Shown: piece by piece, positions 50,692 through 62,189 of the stretch
Position numbering within the stretch: the stretch's first letter is position 1
Layout: the number at the start of each line of letters is the position of its first letter
Origin: Mimachlamys varia
Lineage: Eukaryota; Mollusca; Bivalvia; Pectinida; Pectinidae
NCBI GenBank assembly: GCA_947623455.1
Contig: OX392529.1
Span: 51,293,186-51,357,185 of the forward strand
Direction: 5' to 3'
DNA: 64,000 nt
The notes under the pieces: model-generated
Told to the model about the DNA's origin: nothing
Seen by the model: the letters and a program-made list of their open reading frames with translations, nothing else
Databases searched by the model: none
Made by a program: the position numbers and the translations under genes

Positions 50692-50882
50692 TTGGTTTGG
50701 TTTATTTTTGTTTTACGTCCTATTAACAGCCAGAGTCAATTAAGGACATGCCAGGTTTTGGAGGTGGAGGAAAGCAGGAGTGCCCGGAGAAAAACCACTG
50801 ACCTATGGTCAGTACCTGGCAACTGCCCCACATGGGATTCGAACTCGTGACCCAGAGGTGGACGGCTAGTGGTAGAATGTCA
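50692..50882 (-). mobile_element. SINE family 1, lacking the tRNA head
   Basis: From 'tttggtttggtttatttttg' 'ttttacgtcctattaacag' through 'ccaggttttggaggtggagg' 'aaagcaggagtgcccggag' to the B-box part 'gggattcgaactcgtgaccc'. The copy stops at 'gtagaatgtc', so the A-box head is missing (5' truncation). Confidence 0.8.
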
Positions 50883-51510
50883 AGAGTCCTTGGGCTCAAA
50901 TTGAACATAATATAGAGTAAAACTTCAACCTTTTTGGGAGTCCTTTTGGACAATTAAAGAGTCAAAATGCAGGTTTTTGTGAGTCAGGGAAAACTCTAGA
51001 TCTGGTGGGCAGTAATTTTTACCTTTTTTATAGAGCCTGTGTCTTGTGACTTACATGTTGCCAATGTGATTTTAACAAATAATATCCCATAAACATGTTT
51101 AAAATAACAGATATCTAGAGTCAAGGAAACAGACATCAATTACCAATCAAAAACGTTTTGTAAAGAATTGGCAACAAAAACTGAAACCATTAATTAGAGA
51201 TTGTATAATTTGAGGGAAGTATTTTAACCTCTTACACATATGCGGCACGTGCAGTAATTCCAAATTTAAAGTAACCCTCTATATCTTCCTAAAGAGACAA
51301 TACCCTAACAGTAAAAATCCTATCAGCTGTTCTGAACTTATAGCATTTTAAAGAAAAAAATGACGGATGGATGATTGCATGAAAACTCACTGGTATACCT
51401 CAGGGCTTCAGTCACGTGTATGCTAAAAATGACCAATGCACAAAAAATCCCTAGAGAAAAAAAAATATCAGAAAATATTGAGGCATTATATGGTTTAAAT
51501 ATAGGCTTAC
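50883..51510. other. Non-coding stretch
   Basis: No gene or repeat is recognised. Confidence 0.35.
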
Positions 51511-51635
51511 ATCGTAGGTATGGTATCTGACTGAGATCCTATTAGGCCTCGATTGATTCTGCAGTAGAATTCTGTTAATTAGTCTACGCCAAGCACCTGG
51601 TGCCTCTGTCATTTTACACACTAAAATTGCGACGT
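51511..51635 (-). CDS. Candidate coding exon, unrecognised protein
   Basis: On the minus strand an AG (…aattggcag) is followed by 125 bp open in one frame: two bases, then 41 codons ending exactly at a donor, ACGAT|GTAAGC. The peptide contains VAILVCKMTEAPGAWRRLIN and continues RILLQNQSRPNRISVRYHTY-D, a balanced basic composition unlike the Leu/Phe/Tyr/Asn-rich chance frames nearby. An internal ATG (MTEAPGAW...) has A at -3, so it could instead be a first exon of 34 codons. The tract before the AG is not strongly pyrimidine-rich. No family is recognised. Confidence 0.35.
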
Positions 51636-51935
51636 CTGCCAATTAGTATAGCAATACAACCACAATTGATTAGAAGGAATCCTGGCATTTTCCAAACACT
51701 GTTTACTGAGTAAACAGTTTAGTGAAATTAATACCTGTCAATATTTGGAATATTTTATACAGAGTCTGCAGGTATAGACTGAACAATACATTAAATTAAC
51801 ACAGGAAAAGGATATAAGCTTATGGATTACATTTTACTGAATACTCCAAGGTTTTTTTTCATGGAGTATCAGTATCACATCACACAGCACAGCTGATATT
51901 GCATGTGCTTTTAATACATGAATCTGTTTTGGTGA
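51636..51935. other. Non-coding stretch
   Basis: Nothing is recognised. Confidence 0.35.
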
Positions 51936-52260
51936 ACAAGGGGCCCATGTGCCTTAATGGTCATCTGACTATATATCAATTTTGTTGGTTATTGTTATTA
52001 ACATATTTAACCCCTGTGACCTTGGTCAGGTCAAGGTCATTCATTTGAACAAACTTGGTAGCCCTTAATTAATTCATCCGAGCATACTATCAGCCAAATA
52101 TCAGAACCATGGGCCTTTTAGTTACTGAATATTCGTTTGAACAAGTTTAAAGACTTTTAATTGGCCCATGTGACATTGAATGTAAGTCAAGGTCATTCAT
52201 TTAAACAAACCTGGTAGCCCTTAATCCTGGCATGCTACAGTCGTTTGAAGAAAAGCTTAC
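51936..52260 (+). mobile_element. Helitron-like element fragment, about 156-bp repeat
   Basis: Begins 'gaacaaggggcccatgtgcc' 'ttaatggtcatctgac', a mini-hairpin start like those at 5424 and 39897. 'tcaaggtcattcattt.aac' 'aaac.tggtagccctta' occurs at 52031 and 52187, an offset of 156. It stops near 'cttacaaacggcagataaca' without the usual 3' hairpin. Confidence 0.6.
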
Positions 52261-52394
52261 AAACGGCAGATAACAGACAGCAGCTTTTAGTTTGTATGAT
52301 ACATCTTTTTAAAGTGTAGATCTAACTTTATAAATAATCATGGCATCAACAGACTTAACAAATAAATGTCTAGTTTACATGAAAGTGTAGCGTA

Positions 52395-52500
52395 GGTAAT
52401 GTAGAGTGTCACTGGTGCTCGAACCCGAGACCCTTGGCTCTCCAGCCTGATGCTCCACCGACTGAGCTAAAGCGAAATTCCCTACAGCTCATGCTTGTAA
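52395..52500 (-). repeat. Well-preserved tRNA-like SINE head
   Basis: On the minus strand 'tagctcagtcggtggagcat' (A box) and 'ctcgggttcgagcaccagtg' (B box) are spaced as in a tRNA, preceded by 'ctgtagggaatttcgct' as in family 3 (31.4-31.8 kb). That flanking match argues for a SINE rather than a tRNA gene. Confidence 0.6.
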
Positions 52501-54858
52501 GCAGGGCTTTTTCTGGGTAAATTGGGAAAAGGCTCCTGAGTGAAATTGGGAAAAATTAACGACAAATCGACAAATAATACAATGTAATTTAATCAGATAA
52601 AAGCAATAAAATGACAATATTTCTTTTCAAATAGCTTCTTTTTCAACTGATGCAGATGTTCAGTTTTAAAATGCAAAAAAAAAAAAAAAAATTTTTTTTT
52701 TTTAAGTTGTAACATCAGAATCAGATTGGGAAAAAAAGTCCTTTAATTGGGAAAAATGAAGCCTAAATCTCATTGGGAATGGGGCAGAATTTCGGCCCCT
52801 GAGAGACCACAGAAAAAGCCCTGGTAAGGCAACCTAATCAATGCACATCTTTTACAATTGTATGATGTCAATCTGTTAAAATGTCAAATCTGTAGAAGGA
52901 TGATACCATTTGGGATAATGTACCAATGAATTTACGTTTGGGCAGACCCCTTAATTAGTATATACCTCAAATGACCTTGTCATGACGGTATAATATATAT
53001 ATATTAATAAAGAAAAAAGATTTGTAAAATATTTGACATTTAAATCTGAAATAACAAGCTTGAAGCCTCAAAATTTATTATCAACCCACGTAAAAATTTA
53101 CTTCAAAGTAGAAAATTAACTTGGAAAATGATATACAAGGCCAGAACAATATTCGAACAAAGAGTCTCTCAGTCTGAACATTAGACAGATGCTTAACCAA
53201 TTAAGATATGTTTAGTTACTAATATACTGTATAGTAACAAGCCAGCGCTATAGCTGTGCAGTTCTGCTAGACAAGTTTCCTGAACAGCTTGCTGGATAAT
53301 TCTTACAGTTTACATTACTATATATACAAGAACTTCTGTATAATGTACAACTTGATACTTTTACCGAATTCTATATAAAAGCTATGATAATTACAAAATT
53401 TGATTTAGATTCTTTGCGATTAGCCACAGTTTATATATGCTATAATACAGATGATTCTTGTTAAAAGTGCTGGCCGTGCTCTAGCTGGCATGGTCAAACA
53501 AACCCTTGGTTTGTTATATACAGATCTGTATGTATACAAGTCACATTTCTACACAGTACATACTGTACATACTTCCTGGTGTTCTAGTTGGTTCCCAGCC
53601 AAAAACAATATAAGAAGTACTTATATTACTACTTACAGTTAACCAGTACACCAAACAGTAAAGTGCAATTACTACTGTAGCTCATATACTATATATAATG
53701 AGCTAGGAATCTTGGAATAAAGGAAACCAAAATTACGGAACGCCGCGTATATGTAGTCGCGTACTGTTATAGTTCTGTCATGAATGATCTCGCTCTCCAA
53801 GGAGCATGTATATATATATATGTACAGCATATCAAGGTGATATATAAACTTGTACAAATATACAGGAAGTAAGAAAAGAATTCTTAAGTAGAATGCTGAA
53901 CCTTCTGGAAGGAATATTAATATCATTCCTATATTAAAACAGCTAGCTAGATACCTTAATATTTGAAAGTTGGAATTAACCATCTTCGTAAATTGCTTAT
54001 AATTAATATTGTAATTACATTGCACAGGTGTATATAATACATACTGTACATGTATGTTAAATACCAAATTTTAAAACATTTAATTATATAAGTTGACCAA
54101 TAACATTGTTCAACCATGTTAATTAAAGTCAAGTTGATAATACATTTTTACACATTTTTTTTTTTAAATTTTTAAACGTTAACAATTTTTTTATGTTAAT
54201 TGAAGACATCAAATTTTAAAAATTCAGAGTTTATATAATAAAACATTTGTGATTTTATGTTGAAAATATTAGGTAACACATATTTACCATTTACTGCAAG
54301 TTGTCCATGATATGTAATTTAATAGCTCTGAGCTTAAAGCAGAACTAGTTCGTTAAGAAAAAGTATACAATTTGTACGCCATTTACAATTTAATGTAATA
54401 ATGGCGGATGGCACTAAATTGGATATACTGGAGTTTTATTCCAAATTGCACTATGTACAATATCTTAATATGCAAAATCATTAATTGTGTCAATATCTCA
54501 GGTATATATTACATTAATAAATCATAAGTATTTCAGCAATCTGATTATCATCTAGCAACAATATAAAATCAAATTCTGTCAGAGTGCTTGAATTAAATCA
54601 TCACTGATTTTCTTTTAATTGGTTTATTTCATTCAGATTTACGACTAAATTATGAAAAATGCTCAAATTTTGGGGACTTTCTAAAGATATGCTTTTTTTT
54701 CCCCCAAACATTTTGTGAAACATTTATCTTGTGCATAGATTTGTAAGATTCACTTTGAATATTAAATATTACTGTACATATAGTTTTACTGACACCATAT
54801 ATATTATTAGTAATGTAAAATGCTTATTTTGACACTTTACCAGTGAAACCAAACTTAC
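52501..54858. other. AT-rich stretch, no supported gene
   Basis: An A-run abuts a T-run at about 52675-52704, a self-complementary junction. 'gggaaaaa' motifs flank it on both sides. A 131-codon minus frame at 53672-54067 overlaps an AT microsatellite and is rejected. Confidence 0.4.
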
Positions 54859-54998
54859 CTGTCTTCAAAATGATGTACAGAGTCTCCCAATACAAGGTCC
54901 CTAAATCTGTATCGGGGTGGCAGTGACGGCACTTGTGAGAAAACATCAGTTTGGGTTGGGTGCATGTTTTCGTTTTACCCGCACCATGTTTCAGCATC
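54859..54998 (-). CDS. Putative coding exon with a Cys/His cluster
   Basis: On the minus strand 46 codons lie between ATG at 54997 and a consensus donor, AAGACAG|GTAAGT (donor at 54858-54853). The peptide begins [20 protein letters not shown], continues [20 protein letters not shown] and ends YIILKT plus one base. The C-x-x-C-H cluster could bind metal but is too short to name. Two readings fit. It may be a first coding exon (A at -3 of the ATG; CpG-rich DNA upstream; a 5-codon upstream ORF at about 55033). Or it may be an internal exon starting at 54998 after 'gtttag', in which case its phase fits the 63439-63601 exon. The family is not recognised. Confidence 0.5.
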
Positions 54999-55400
54999 CT
55001 AAACTTTGTTGCAGTCAACAACAATAATCCATTTTACGGATAAAATAATACGGAACGCAACTACAGAAAATCGATCTTGTAATATAGAACTCAGGCGAGA
55101 GTAATACGAGACGTGTTGAATGCCCTAGATTTCCATCACTTTGTACAGGTGAGTATTTACATGTCGTGCGTAAAAGCGAGAGCCATAACATTAAGAGTCA
55201 TGTCGTGAAATTTTATTTCGCTTCGACAGATTACGAAATCGATTCTGAAAAATGGTGTCATGGCCGCTATGCAGACGACTTCGTGACAGAACGTGAAGCT
55301 TGAATAAGGTTTTCTGACTAAAGTGTTGGTAATACCGCGTTTTTGCCAGTAAGTTTTATTGTAAATATGTGTGATGGTACTATGCTTGTATATACATCCT
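54999..55400 (+). promoter_or_regulatory. CpG-rich possible promoter and non-coding first exon
   Basis: CpG is clearly denser than in flanking DNA. On the plus strand a consensus donor (tttgtacag|gtgagt, exon end 55148) follows CpG-rich sequence without a long frame; a second possible donor is 'gcca|gtaagt' near 55350. A non-coding first exon ending at 55148 could splice to the acceptor at 61657. The minus exon at 54859-54998 lies just left, so the region could drive both strands. No TATA or initiator motif is decisive. Confidence 0.35.
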
Positions 55401-56479
55401 TATAAATTGTTGTCGTCGTCGTTGCATCAACTACGCGGCATTTTCCTGACCGACAGACCAGCATATGATAATCAGTCTGAATTATATCTGGTCATTTTAC
55501 CGGTTCATAATATAATTAGGCGTAACATGAGATCTACGTACGTATTAGTGCCACTTTAGGTTATTGGATTTATTCTTAATTGATATTTCGTTCAAGGCTG
55601 GATGTGATATAGGCCTAGTGGTTACGATCAGCCAAAGCAGCATGCCTTCGGCTACACTAAAGTGTACATTTGTAGGAGCTCGAGCTACAGACTACAGTAG
55701 TGTGTACATGAGATACATGTATGATGATTGGTAAAGGACTGAATGTTACATATATGTGATATCGGTGTCGTACATTGGCATCAGTCAGTGATTCACCTAA
55801 GCGCAAATATTGAGATAAAATTATAAGGAACTACAGGGCATAGGATGTAAATAAACAATTCAATTGATTTAAGTTGCAATTTCAAATTACAAATATAGAT
55901 CGAGTACATCATTGTGGATTAAAATCTTTTATCCCCTGTATCTGCATTGTCAGAAACCCATACGACACTGATCTAAAATTTGTGTCCCATAGACTAAACA
56001 GACAGGAAATCTCATTCTCCCGAATTGGAGAATCTATTTGGAGATTTAGACCAATCATGAATAATGATAATAATAATGATAATGTATAACATTTGATATA
56101 CATTTGTAGCGCTCTATCTAGCTAACATTAGCCACTCTTAAGAACTTTACAGTACATAGATATGCAATTCTCATACAATCAATACAAATTAACCCACAGT
56201 TCTATCATTTATACAATTCTGAAGAGTTCGCAGGAGCTGCCTTACCAGGTGTTAACTATACTTGTCCTATTATGGCTATACCACCTGGCTAATATCTCCA
56301 TATGTCTGTGTATGTATGTATGTGTGCTTGAGGTGAATTGTGTTCTGTTTGTAGTGGGGCTGTGTTTCCAATGGCATTTTTAGAGTGCCACCTCACTTGA
56401 AATATGCTACAGCACAGATACTGCAACACTTACCCCAGACAATTTTATACTCCACCTGGGTTGTTGGAGTTGTGTGGGC
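55401..56479. other. Non-coding stretch
   Basis: Frames of 62-73 codons are unsupported. No repeat is recognised. Confidence 0.35.
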
Positions 56480-56592
56480 AGGAGAAAAACACTTTCTCTG
56501 AATGTTCCATGCATATGACGATTACGGGGATCGAACTCTGGCTGCCTGCATGTAAGGCCAAAGTGTTAACCACTCGACCATTCCGTCCATAA
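56480..56592 (-). repeat. tRNA-like SINE head, both boxes well kept
   Basis: The minus strand reads 'aatggtcgagtggttaacac' (A box) and 'ccagagttcgatccccgtaa' (B box) with tRNA-like spacing, then 'gcatggaacattcagagaaa' 'gtgtttttctcctgcccac'. The 3' extension beyond the B box favours a SINE. Confidence 0.6.
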
Positions 56593-57598
56593 ATGGTCAT
56601 TTCTAGTGGCACATGCATGGTTAATTAATTTTAACTTGATAGACAGGACACTGATGTCAATGTCCGGTCCAGCTGGATTGAGCCACGGATAAAAGAAATG
56701 GTATGATTGGCTCTGTCGGATATAGCCCACTGAACACATTTCCGTTATAGCAGTGTCCAATGGGTTTCAAACGATGATGAATATCCAACGTTTAGACAAT
56801 TATTTCTGCACCAAAACACAAAATATTTTATTTCTAGGATCAAAAATAGCTTCCATTGCATATTATTATATATACATTTCTATACAGAATTATCATTCAA
56901 AAGCTTACTGGGGGGCAAGTTTATATCTTTTATCCTCTGTATCTGATGGTAAGACATGAATAATAATTATTGGTTTCTGCACTGACTAAAACACCTTGTT
57001 TTTGACTTGGTTCATATACATATAAACCATTAACTTTCACAGAATATGGTATCATTCATTCTCAGAAGTATCCTCAGATTAGTCTTATCTGTGGGAAGAC
57101 ATTACATTGATGCCATACTGAACAAAATCACAACATGATCAATACCAGCAGTGGTATACATTTAGTGATGAAAAATTGCAATGATTGAAATTCAGTAAAA
57201 TTTAATAAAATTGTGCAATCTGATGCAAAATTCCCAGTGGGCAGGCACACTTCATTCTGAGAACGAAAGACATCTTTTCCCAAATGCCTTTGTAATATTT
57301 GATGATGACATACAACGTTAAGCAACCTTGTACTAAGTAGACATGTTTTGCTTTAAATATTGCATTTAATGAATAGATATTCCAGTAATTTTGAAATGAA
57401 AGAAAGAAGGTTGTTTCAGAAAGATAACTACAAGAGATTCAAATATACTGTATATATTAAAGTTATAAATATTAACTAATGATAAGGCCAGTTTCTAAGT
57501 ACTAGCAGACGGCACAGGTGAAGTACAGGTAAGAATCACAGGTAGATGGGACTGCCCATTTACCTGTAGGGGTATTTGACCTATATGGGGTTCAGGGT
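56593..57598. other. Non-coding stretch
   Basis: No gene is supported; frames are 64-68 codons. Confidence 0.35.
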
Positions 57599-57668
57599 GT
57601 AGTGCACTACTAGTTTACCTGTAGTTTAAATGTAGTGCACTACTAGCTTAAACGTAGTGCACTACTAG
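57599..57668. repeat. Three copies of a palindromic 15-mer
   Basis: 'gtagtgcactactag' starts at 57599, 57632 and 57654. Its core gtagtgcactac is a perfect 12-bp palindrome. 'tttacctgtag' flanks the first copies. Confidence 0.85.
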
Positions 57669-57816
57669 TGCACTAGGTGTAAAGGTTAGCTTACGCTCAA
57701 CTGTATTCCAGTAATGGTTATAAAAACATTTTAAGAACAATATTGAAGCTGTTCTTACTGGGGCAGCAGTATCATGATAGCACTGTGATATTTCCCAACA
57801 CTTATTTAGTTTTTTA

Positions 57817-58545
57817 GCTCACCTGCCTTATGAAAGGGCAAGTTAGCTTATGCAGTGGTGCGGCGTCCAATCATCCTTCCGTGGGTCCATCTAATGTCAA
57901 CTTCTCTTTTAAACAACTTCTTCTCGCAAAAACTGTTAGGCAAAGATACCTTATATTGGTCCTGTGGCATGCTGAGATGAATGGCTACAAAGGTTTGCTT
58001 AAATGGATGACCTTAACCACTTTCAAGGTTACAGGGGTCACATTTGTTAAAATCTTCAAGCAACTTCTCGGTATCTAAAAGGTCCAAGGTACTGATACTA
58101 TGCCTGTAGCATTCTGGGATGAAGGGTTGCCCTGAGTTTCTTCAAATGAATGACCTTGACCAGATCTGCTTCCAAGGTCCCAGGGGTCAAATGTATTAAA
58201 ATCCTCAAGTAATTTCTTCTCAATAAACAAAAGGCTCAGGGTACTGATATTTGTACTGGTATATGTTAGGATGAAGAGCTACCAAATGTGTTGAATTGAA
58301 TGACCTTGACCAACTTTTGAGGTCATAGGGATCAAAAGTGTTAAAATACTTAAAACAACGCCTTTCCTGTAAATTCAAGGCCTAAGGGTACTGATTATTG
58401 ATTGGTACATGCTTGGATTAAGAGTTACCATGTTTGTTTAAAATGAATTCATGACCTTAATCCATATTTGACTGTAGATGTATTATATTTCACTAGTATA
58501 TATATATAGGTGATCGATTCAGGCCCATTGTGCCTGGAATTTAGT
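57817..58545 (-). mobile_element. Helitron-like element with about 155-bp core, minus strand
   Basis: Read on the minus strand it starts 'ccaggcacaatgggcctgaa' 'tcgatcacct' (58540-58510). It continues through three to four core repeats with 'aaggtcattcattt', 'aggtactgatat' and 'ttctt(c)tc' motifs, passes a 'ggacgccgcaccac' segment, and ends with a hairpin: agctcacctgccttatgaaa (57823) pairs with 'gggcaagttagct', followed by aaaaaa. There is no coding frame beyond an 82-codon artefact. Confidence 0.75.
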
Positions 58546-58857
58546 ATATTGGAATCGCCCTGTCTGACCGTCCAACTGTCTGATTGTCCTGAATATTGTG
58601 TCAAGTGTATCTAAAAAAGTACTGAAGCAATATTTCTCAAACTTGGCATATTGTATCCTTGTGCTAAAATGTTGTGCCCTTTTACCTTTTGTAAAGTTTT
58701 GACAATATTTGGTAGAGTTATGCCCCTTTTAGTAGATATTCTGAACGGAATATTGTGTCAAGTAGATCTTATAAAGTACTGAAGCAATGCTTCTGAAACT
58801 TTTCATATGTCATCCTTATGATATATAATTATGGTTATGCCTTTTTTACTTTTTTTT
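58546..58857. repeat. Decayed repeat with 'gtcaagt.gatct.aaagtactga' units
   Basis: 'gaatattgtgtcaagtgtat' (about 58592) and 'gaatattgtgtcaagtagat' (about 58748) are followed by 'aaagtactgaagcaatrctt' 'ct.aaact'. The offset is again about 156. A 'gaccgtccaactgtctgatt' tract on its left looks like a microsatellite remnant of the same element class. Confidence 0.6.
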
Positions 58858-59640
58858 TACCACAGTAAATGTAATGCAGTGTCATTAGTTCCCTGTGACA
58901 TTCACCTCAAGGTCAAAGGGAACTTTCAAGGTCAAAAAGAAAAAAAGATGCAGATATTCAAAGGTGTATGATAAGTTCAAATACCAATGGTCCCTGACTG
59001 TGTTCAACTTTGCTTAAACAATGTATGCAGGTATATGATAGCATTGTGAACTTTATCCCAGCATTTATGACTACTGATACAAACCACTTTACTGACAAAC
59101 TTTTAAGATAATGAGGTTAGAGGTCAAAGGTCCAGATGCCACATTACTGAAATTGGTAGTCACTTTGCTTAAACATTGTATGCAAGTATGTGATAGCATT
59201 GTAAACTTTATCCCAGCATTTATGACTACTGATACAAACCACTTTACTGACAAACTTTTAAGATAATGAGGTTAGAGGTCAAAGGTCCAGATGCCACATT
59301 ACTGAAATTGGTAGTCACTTTTAAATGTTGAAGATTAAAATCTTGATGAAACTTGCAATACACCTGAATATCCTGCAGATGATATATAATGCATGTCATG
59401 ATTGGTAACTGTGGCATTTATCTCAAGGTCAAAGGGAACTTCAAGGTCAGAAGGAACAAAGATGCAGATATTCAAAGATGTATGCCAAATTGATATGCCG
59501 ATATTCCCACTTTGTGTCTACTTTTGTTTAAACGTTGTATGCAGGTATGTGATGGGATTGTTAACTCTATTCAAGCATCATTTGCGACTACCATGAATGC
59601 AAAGCAACCTGACCTCTTCCAAGGTCATAAGGCCTAAGAT
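58858..59640. repeat. 155-bp tandem repeat block
   Basis: 'tgatagcattgtgaacttta' at 59036 recurs at 59191 (offset 155) with long identity, including 'ctactgatacaaaccacttt' and 'aggtcaaaggtccagatgcc'. A more distant copy starts near 59426. It belongs to the same core class as the neighbours; no element ends are found. Confidence 0.8.
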
Positions 59641-60104
59641 CACAAAAGTGATGTTTGTATTTTACTTCAGTCTGATGGTCTTTATCAAGTCCCTACAAGT
59701 CATTTGTGTTCATGTCATCTTAAATTCATCAAAACACATCTTATGAATTCAATATAATTTGGAGGCTCACATATTAGATCCTCTATATGTATTAATTGGA
59801 GTTATGTACTGCAATTCTTAATCATTTGATTTCAAAGTCTTGAAATAGAAAATTGTTTTGAATTTTTAGGTCAAATGACTGGAGAGTTTTTATTGTGGTG
59901 TAGCATCTGTCATCAGTCCATTCTTTCTAATATCAATACTTAGGATAATAATAAATCGAGGTTCTTATATATACAGCTTCATCACAACCTTAAAGGTCGT
60001 CTCAAAGTGGTTCACAAATTATCATCTGTGGTTATATGGCTTTAGCAACCAGCCAATATCGTTCTCAACTCCATTGGGGGCATACAACTGGTGCTGCCAT
60101 TTCG
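59641..60104. other. Non-coding stretch
   Basis: Nothing is recognised. Confidence 0.35.
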
Positions 60105-60297
60105 GCGCTCACAGCTAACATTCTACAATTTCTAGAACTGCCCAACAACATACTCATTTACAGCTGAGGAGACTGGAACAAGTGGAGCAATTTAGTATCT
60201 TGCTCAGGGATACAACACAAATGCCGCTGCCAGGACTCGTACTGGCAACCATTCAAACATGAGCCTGGCGTCCTACCACTAGATCACCATGCCTCTG
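60105..60297 (-). mobile_element. tRNA-derived SINE-like copy
   Basis: On the minus strand 'catggtgatctagtggtagg' 'acgccagg' (A-box-like) is followed by 'ttgccagtacgagtcctggc' (B-box-like), then 'ttgtgttgtatccctgagca' and 'ttgttccagtctcctcagct'. This layout is seen in widespread invertebrate tRNA-derived repeats. Confidence 0.55.
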
Positions 60298-60659
60298 TCT
60301 TGATATTAAACAGCCAACACCTGGTTATATATGTGGTAATTTGTCGTACTATGGGCAAATTACCTGCAGATTAAAATAGCTGTCAGCTGTCCACCTAAAT
60401 ATCGATGGAAATGACACATTAGGATTGATTGGAATTTGAATAAATGATAAGAATTGAGTAGTTATCACCAGATAAATAATACCAGATGATTGTATGGAAT
60501 TATCAATAATGACACCCATAGCTGATTCTCACTACTGCCAATTAACAGACATGACCAACTGGGTTGGTGATACAATGACAACCGACTCCTGATCCTGGTA
60601 CACTATTATGTTATAAAGTTAATGAAGAAGGAAATGTTTTAAACCTCAATAATCTCAAT
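60298..60659. other. Non-coding stretch
   Basis: Nothing is recognised. Confidence 0.35.
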
Positions 60660-60827
60660 TAACGCTTTCACCCCTGAAATTTCACAATGGACTAATCCAT
60701 CATTTGAATTGGAAGAGTTCAATTGTGTCTTCAGGTGTTAACTCATTTACCCCTAAAACTTCATAATGAACTATTCCAACCTTTGAATTGGAAGGGTTCA
60801 AATGTGTCTTTAGGGGTGAATGAGTTA
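60660..60827 (+). mobile_element. Two abutting 87-bp fold-back elements
   Basis: The first copy (60660-60738) keeps 'tttcacccctgaaatttcac' and 'gaattggaagagttcaattg' but lost its outer right end. The second (60739-60827) is nearly perfect, from 'aactcatttacccctaaaac' to 'tttaggggtgaatgagtt'. They share the head-to-tail junction 'tgttaactcat'. Confidence 0.85.
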
Positions 60828-61656
60828 AAACACTTTTAAAGTGTTGTATTAACTTTGTGATTATCAATGAAACTGTTTAAGTCTATTGTTTGTACATGTG
60901 ATACTCCTGGAACTGTCTGACATTCAGTTCTTACACGTTGTCCCTAGTTCTGTAAATATGTAAAGGTACCTGCTGCTGTTTATGAATGAAATGATTTGTC
61001 AAGTACCTCATCATCATCATTATCATCATCATCATTGGTCTCTCTTGATTATTGTGCAGGATTGTTGGGCATTGTTCCACACCATTGGAGCCCTTTCCAG
61101 ACGCATGAATCCTTTCTCAGTCTGTACATGTTTATCAAATTCATTGTTGTATTTCTAGAACAACAATTGATACTTTTTTTGAAATTCATAGCCTCAAATG
61201 AGCATTTTGTTCTTGTGTATGTGTTAATTGATCAACTATTTAGATCTAGATCCAAGGCATTGTTTTTTTCATATTGATTCTTTTTACAAAGACAGAAAAC
61301 TGATTAAGGTATTTTATTTTATTATTCATATTTGACAAAGGAAAATGTATGCATGATTTTTATTCAAATTAGTCATAAAATTATGTAAGAATTTTCAGTG
61401 AATGTATATATATATGGTTTTATACTTTGGTGGTTGGTCTTGCTACTTTAATGAAAAGTAAAAAGGCCGCATGACCATACAGGTGATATATTATTTTTCT
61501 TGCAGTTATATATGATTATGATTCTAGAAATATCTGAAATATTTGGACAACCTTTTCCGATCAGTTTGTCTTCTTTGATTTGATATGAATAAATAAATAA
61601 CATAAATGTATATATATACAATTCATTTGATTTTCTTTTTTTTTGTTTTCTTCCAG
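60828..61656. other. Stretch ending in a 3' splice site
   Basis: It contains a 'catcat' microsatellite (61009-61036). Its right end is a long pyrimidine tract ending 'ttttgttttcttccag' at 61656, a strong acceptor for the exon that follows. Confidence 0.5.
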
Positions 61657-61759
61657 ATGGATACTTCTTGAACAAAGAGAAGTAACTCCGTTATGACAGC
61701 ATTCATTTTATCAGATACCATTGTGGAAATAAGAACTAGTGTTACATTTTTACATTACC

Positions 61760-62087
61760 ATGAAATTAATAGTTCGGTTAATGATTTTTGGCATCATTAC
61801 TTTTCTCCTATTCGTGTCCTATAAAATTCTGGAGCCAAACATTATTGACGGAAATCCGAGATCACAAATTGCTGAGGGAGACCGCCAGAGTTATCAGAAT
61901 AAGGGAGATGACTCTGTCAACCCAAGAGAAAAACTGTCAGGCAACATATTGCGGGATGCTGCAATAGCTGAAATCACAGCCAAATATTTACTGAACTATT
62001 CCTATCCGTTAAAAGAGTCACCATGGAGAGTTGCGGAAAACATTGCCACAGAGCGACAACTCCATCCCACCAAATGTAACGAACTTG
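61760..62087 (+). CDS. First coding exon of a putative single-pass (type II) membrane protein
   Basis: An exon begins after the acceptor at 61656; the first 103 bases are untranslated and hold two upstream ATGs (61657, 61693). I take ATG at 61760 (ttaccATGa, A at -3). It encodes 109 codons plus one base and ends at a consensus donor, GAACTTG|GTGAGT, phase 1. Residues 1-22 (MKLIVRLMIFGIITFLLFVS-YK) are a short basic start plus a hydrophobic segment, typical of a signal anchor. A polar stem follows, then RDAAIAEITAKYLLNYSYPL with an N-Y-S glycosylation sequon, and SPWRVAENIATERQLHPTKC. The layout suits Golgi or secretory-pathway enzymes such as glycosyl- or sulfotransferases, but the catalytic part lies outside this exon and I do not recognise the family. 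The downstream frame past 62087 is intron. Confidence 0.6.
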
Positions 62088-62189
62088 GTGAGTACAATTT
62101 TAGAAATACATTTCATATACATGTACATGTATACCACACATTACATGTAATTCTAGATGTACATTCTCACAATAAGGGGTAAAAGGCAA

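Noticed and set aside
52395..52500. Functional tRNA gene
   Set aside because: A and B boxes are good, but the flank matches a SINE family and no full acceptor stem is evident.
53672..54067. 131-codon minus frame
   Set aside because: Ile/Leu/Tyr-rich, crosses an AT microsatellite, lacks splice or start support.
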